From assembly GCA_945643635.1 (NCBI GenBank), contig CALZFC010000009.1:867501-931500 (forward strand): DNA of 64,000 bases, given 5' to 3'. The first letter of the stretch is position 1, and each line of letters opens with the position of its first letter. Source of the DNA: Allodiplogaster sudhausi. Taxonomy: Eukaryota; Nematoda; Chromadorea; Rhabditida; Diplogasteridae. A program made the position numbers and the translations under genes. The notes under the pieces are model-generated. The model saw only the letters and a program-made list of their open reading frames with translations. It was not told the DNA's origin and searched no databases. Of this stretch, positions 62,408 through 64,000 are shown piece after piece.

Positions 62408-64000
62408 GTGTGCCGTTCAGATCGGCTGGGTGGCCTTCCCTTCTGTCCCGCGACGATTGGATGTATACGCTGCTGCTCACGTCGTCCTTCGTCATCGCCG
62501 CTGCTCAACGCTTCGCCCTCCACGGCTCTGCCCTCTATTCGTCTCTTCGGCTCCTCGGTGGCCCACTTGGCTTCTTCATTGCACTTCTCGTGCTCAAGTT
62601 CGAAATACATTTCCTTTTTTTAGGTTCATCCTCATTTTACCTGGAATATTTTTATATATTAATTTTGTAATTTGAGATGGAAGATCTTCTATTCTCTCCC
62701 TGTTGTTGTGTTCACGATTGCAGTCATCCATTGTGGGCCTCGCACGAGGTTTTTCCATGTGTTTATTACAATATTATAAAACTTTTTATCATAATTGTTT
62801 TTATCTGAATCATCGCAAAAAAAAGATGAAAGCAAGTTGTACGCGATTCGCAGGAAGATGCCGTTGATAGTCTTCAGTAGTGTGTTCTCCTATCTCATCT
62901 TCGTACGCCATCTTCACCAGCTCGTCAACCTTCCTGAGTTGGCTAGCCAAGCGAACGCGCTTCAGCTCATTCTTACTCTTCGGGTTTGGAAATCTTTTCG
63001 TGAACGGTCTTTGGTTGTATGTTTATGTTAGGAAACATTAACCATGCACTAATTACTTATTTACCAAGTTAAAAATAAATAAAATGAGGGGAATGAATTG
63101 GGATGTTTTTCTTCAGGCAATTGGCCTCGCTTACGAAGTTTCCGATGGACGCTACAACAGAGAGAATCCGGGCAAGTTGAAGCCGCTACGATACCTCGCT
63201 GAAGATCCTGGTATTCTGAGCTCCCTCAACTACTTCTACCATTTCTGCGGCCTCTTCACTGGTCTGTTATCTTTGCAATTCCTGCCCGGTCTACCCACCC
63301 AATTCTTCTTCTATTTGAGATATACTGCTGATAAGGAGCAATTATCCTTTTAGCACTGTAGCTTCGCTTTTTGAGATCCATTTTTTTCTTCCATTCCAGG
63401 ACCATACTACTCATTTCAATGCCTGGAAGATTCGTACGATGTCGAAGCGGAGCCTTTCCACACAAGGTTCACTACAAGCGATCGACCCCTTACTCTATTT
63501 GGTTTCATTTGTTCTCACTTTCCCTTGAAATGTGCGAGAATGTTGTTCCAAAAACTTTATTCCGTTCTGCAGCAGTTCAAGCTATCAACTATCTTAAGTT
63601 TCTTTCTATTAATTTTTTTTCCAATTTCCTTTGAAAAGTGTCGAAATGTTCTTGTAAACATTTATTCCATTCTATTTAGCAAGATATTCAAGCTTCATTA
63701 GGATTGATGTTGTATACCTTGGCAGTATTTTTGTACTTTTATGCTTCCCATATGTTATTTCAATAATTGGATGCAGATATGCGACTGGAAAGGGCCTCTT
63801 CCGTGAGTACCGTAGTCGTCTGATGCAACTTGCTGTCTCTACGCCAATCTTCATCTTCACCAACAGTCTCTTCCCGCTCGATGTGGGTATTTCCAATTTA
63901 AAACCATCTTTTCTACTTAAAAAACATCCTTTTACACTTTACAAAAACAGTATATATGAACGCACGCTTGACTCATTTTATTATCAGGGATTACGGTCGG
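62408..64000 (+). CDS. mboa-7: MBOAT7-like lysophosphatidylinositol acyltransferase (partial at 3' end)
   Basis: Multi-pass O-acyltransferase of the Lands cycle, ER membrane. Exons: from about 62420 (WPSLLSRDDWMYTLLLTSSF, then SALYSSLRLLGGPLGFFIAL), about 62854-62983 (SVFSYLIFVRHLHQLVNLPE, ANALQLILTLR), 63117-63261 (AIGLAYEVSDGRYNREN..., ILSSLNYFYHFCGLFTG), 63400-63466 (PYYSFQCLEDSYDVEAEPFH) and 63777-63882 (YATGKGLFREYRSRLMQLAV). The motif Y-x-FCGLFTGPYYSFQ corresponds to the YCYVGIMTGPFFRYRTY segment of human MBOAT7. Phases agree for the last three joins. The catalytic His lies beyond 64000. The start codon and the exon between 62600 and 62854 are uncertain. mboa-7 is the nearest assignment, from the overall order of conserved blocks. 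Confidence 0.8.

Overview
The window looks like a piece of a nematode (chromadorean, Caenorhabditis/Pristionchus-like) nuclear genome. The evidence is a cuticle collagen with the nematode N-terminal box, a nematode transthyretin-like protein, an AP-2 mu subunit whose protein agrees closely with the C. elegans DPY-23 sequence as I remember it, short multi-exon genes with T-rich TTTCAG acceptors, and many small introns. All gene models were spliced by eye from reading frame, GT(GC)-AG sites and phase, so exon ends are predictions.

Layout. 1-0.66 kb: 5' end of an lst-2/ZFYVE28-type gene (minus). 0.67-6.58 kb: gene-poor, packed with (GA)n/(CT)n tracts and one 91-bp palindrome. 6.58-9.74 kb: AP-2 mu (plus). 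10.75-14.87 kb: an unrecognised zinc-finger protein (minus). 14.96-18.99 kb: a nearly full-length but broken LINE (plus) with an inverted duplication at its 5' end. 19.8-22.2 kb: a RING-finger gene and a shortened tandem relative. 22.4-23.4 kb: a 23-bp minisatellite. 24.45-24.98 kb: small multi-pass membrane protein. 25.6-25.9 kb: a LINE 3' fragment. 26.8-29.6 kb: PP1-like phosphatase. 30.37-30.82 kb: a short TIR element with a tRNA-like core. 31.6-33.7 kb: SLC17/MFS-type transporter. 34.1-34.9 kb: TTR-like secreted protein. 35.7-38.7 kb: core-2/I-branching N-acetylglucosaminyltransferase. 39.95-40.82 kb: secreted four-EF-hand protein. 41.7-46.95 kb: MAM-type secreted protein (minus). 50.05-51.0 kb: cuticle collagen (minus).

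52-62.1 kb is the most rearranged part. A kinesin-12-like gene (minus) holds a 2.1-kb inverted repeat with tRNA-like sequences in its last intron region, has an in-frame TAG in the motor C-terminus, and is cut off upstream by an LTR retroelement remnant (LTR 57460-58022, Gag-like and RGG-rich coding upstream). Next to that lies a 2.74-kb TA-flanked TIR element (59363-62103) carrying a spliced gene of unknown function. 62.4-64 kb: an MBOAT7-type lysophosphatidylinositol acyltransferase running off the window end.

The genes are ordinary, unrelated animal housekeeping and secreted-protein genes; I see no operon-like functional cluster. At least two and perhaps five introns appear to use GC instead of GT at the donor.
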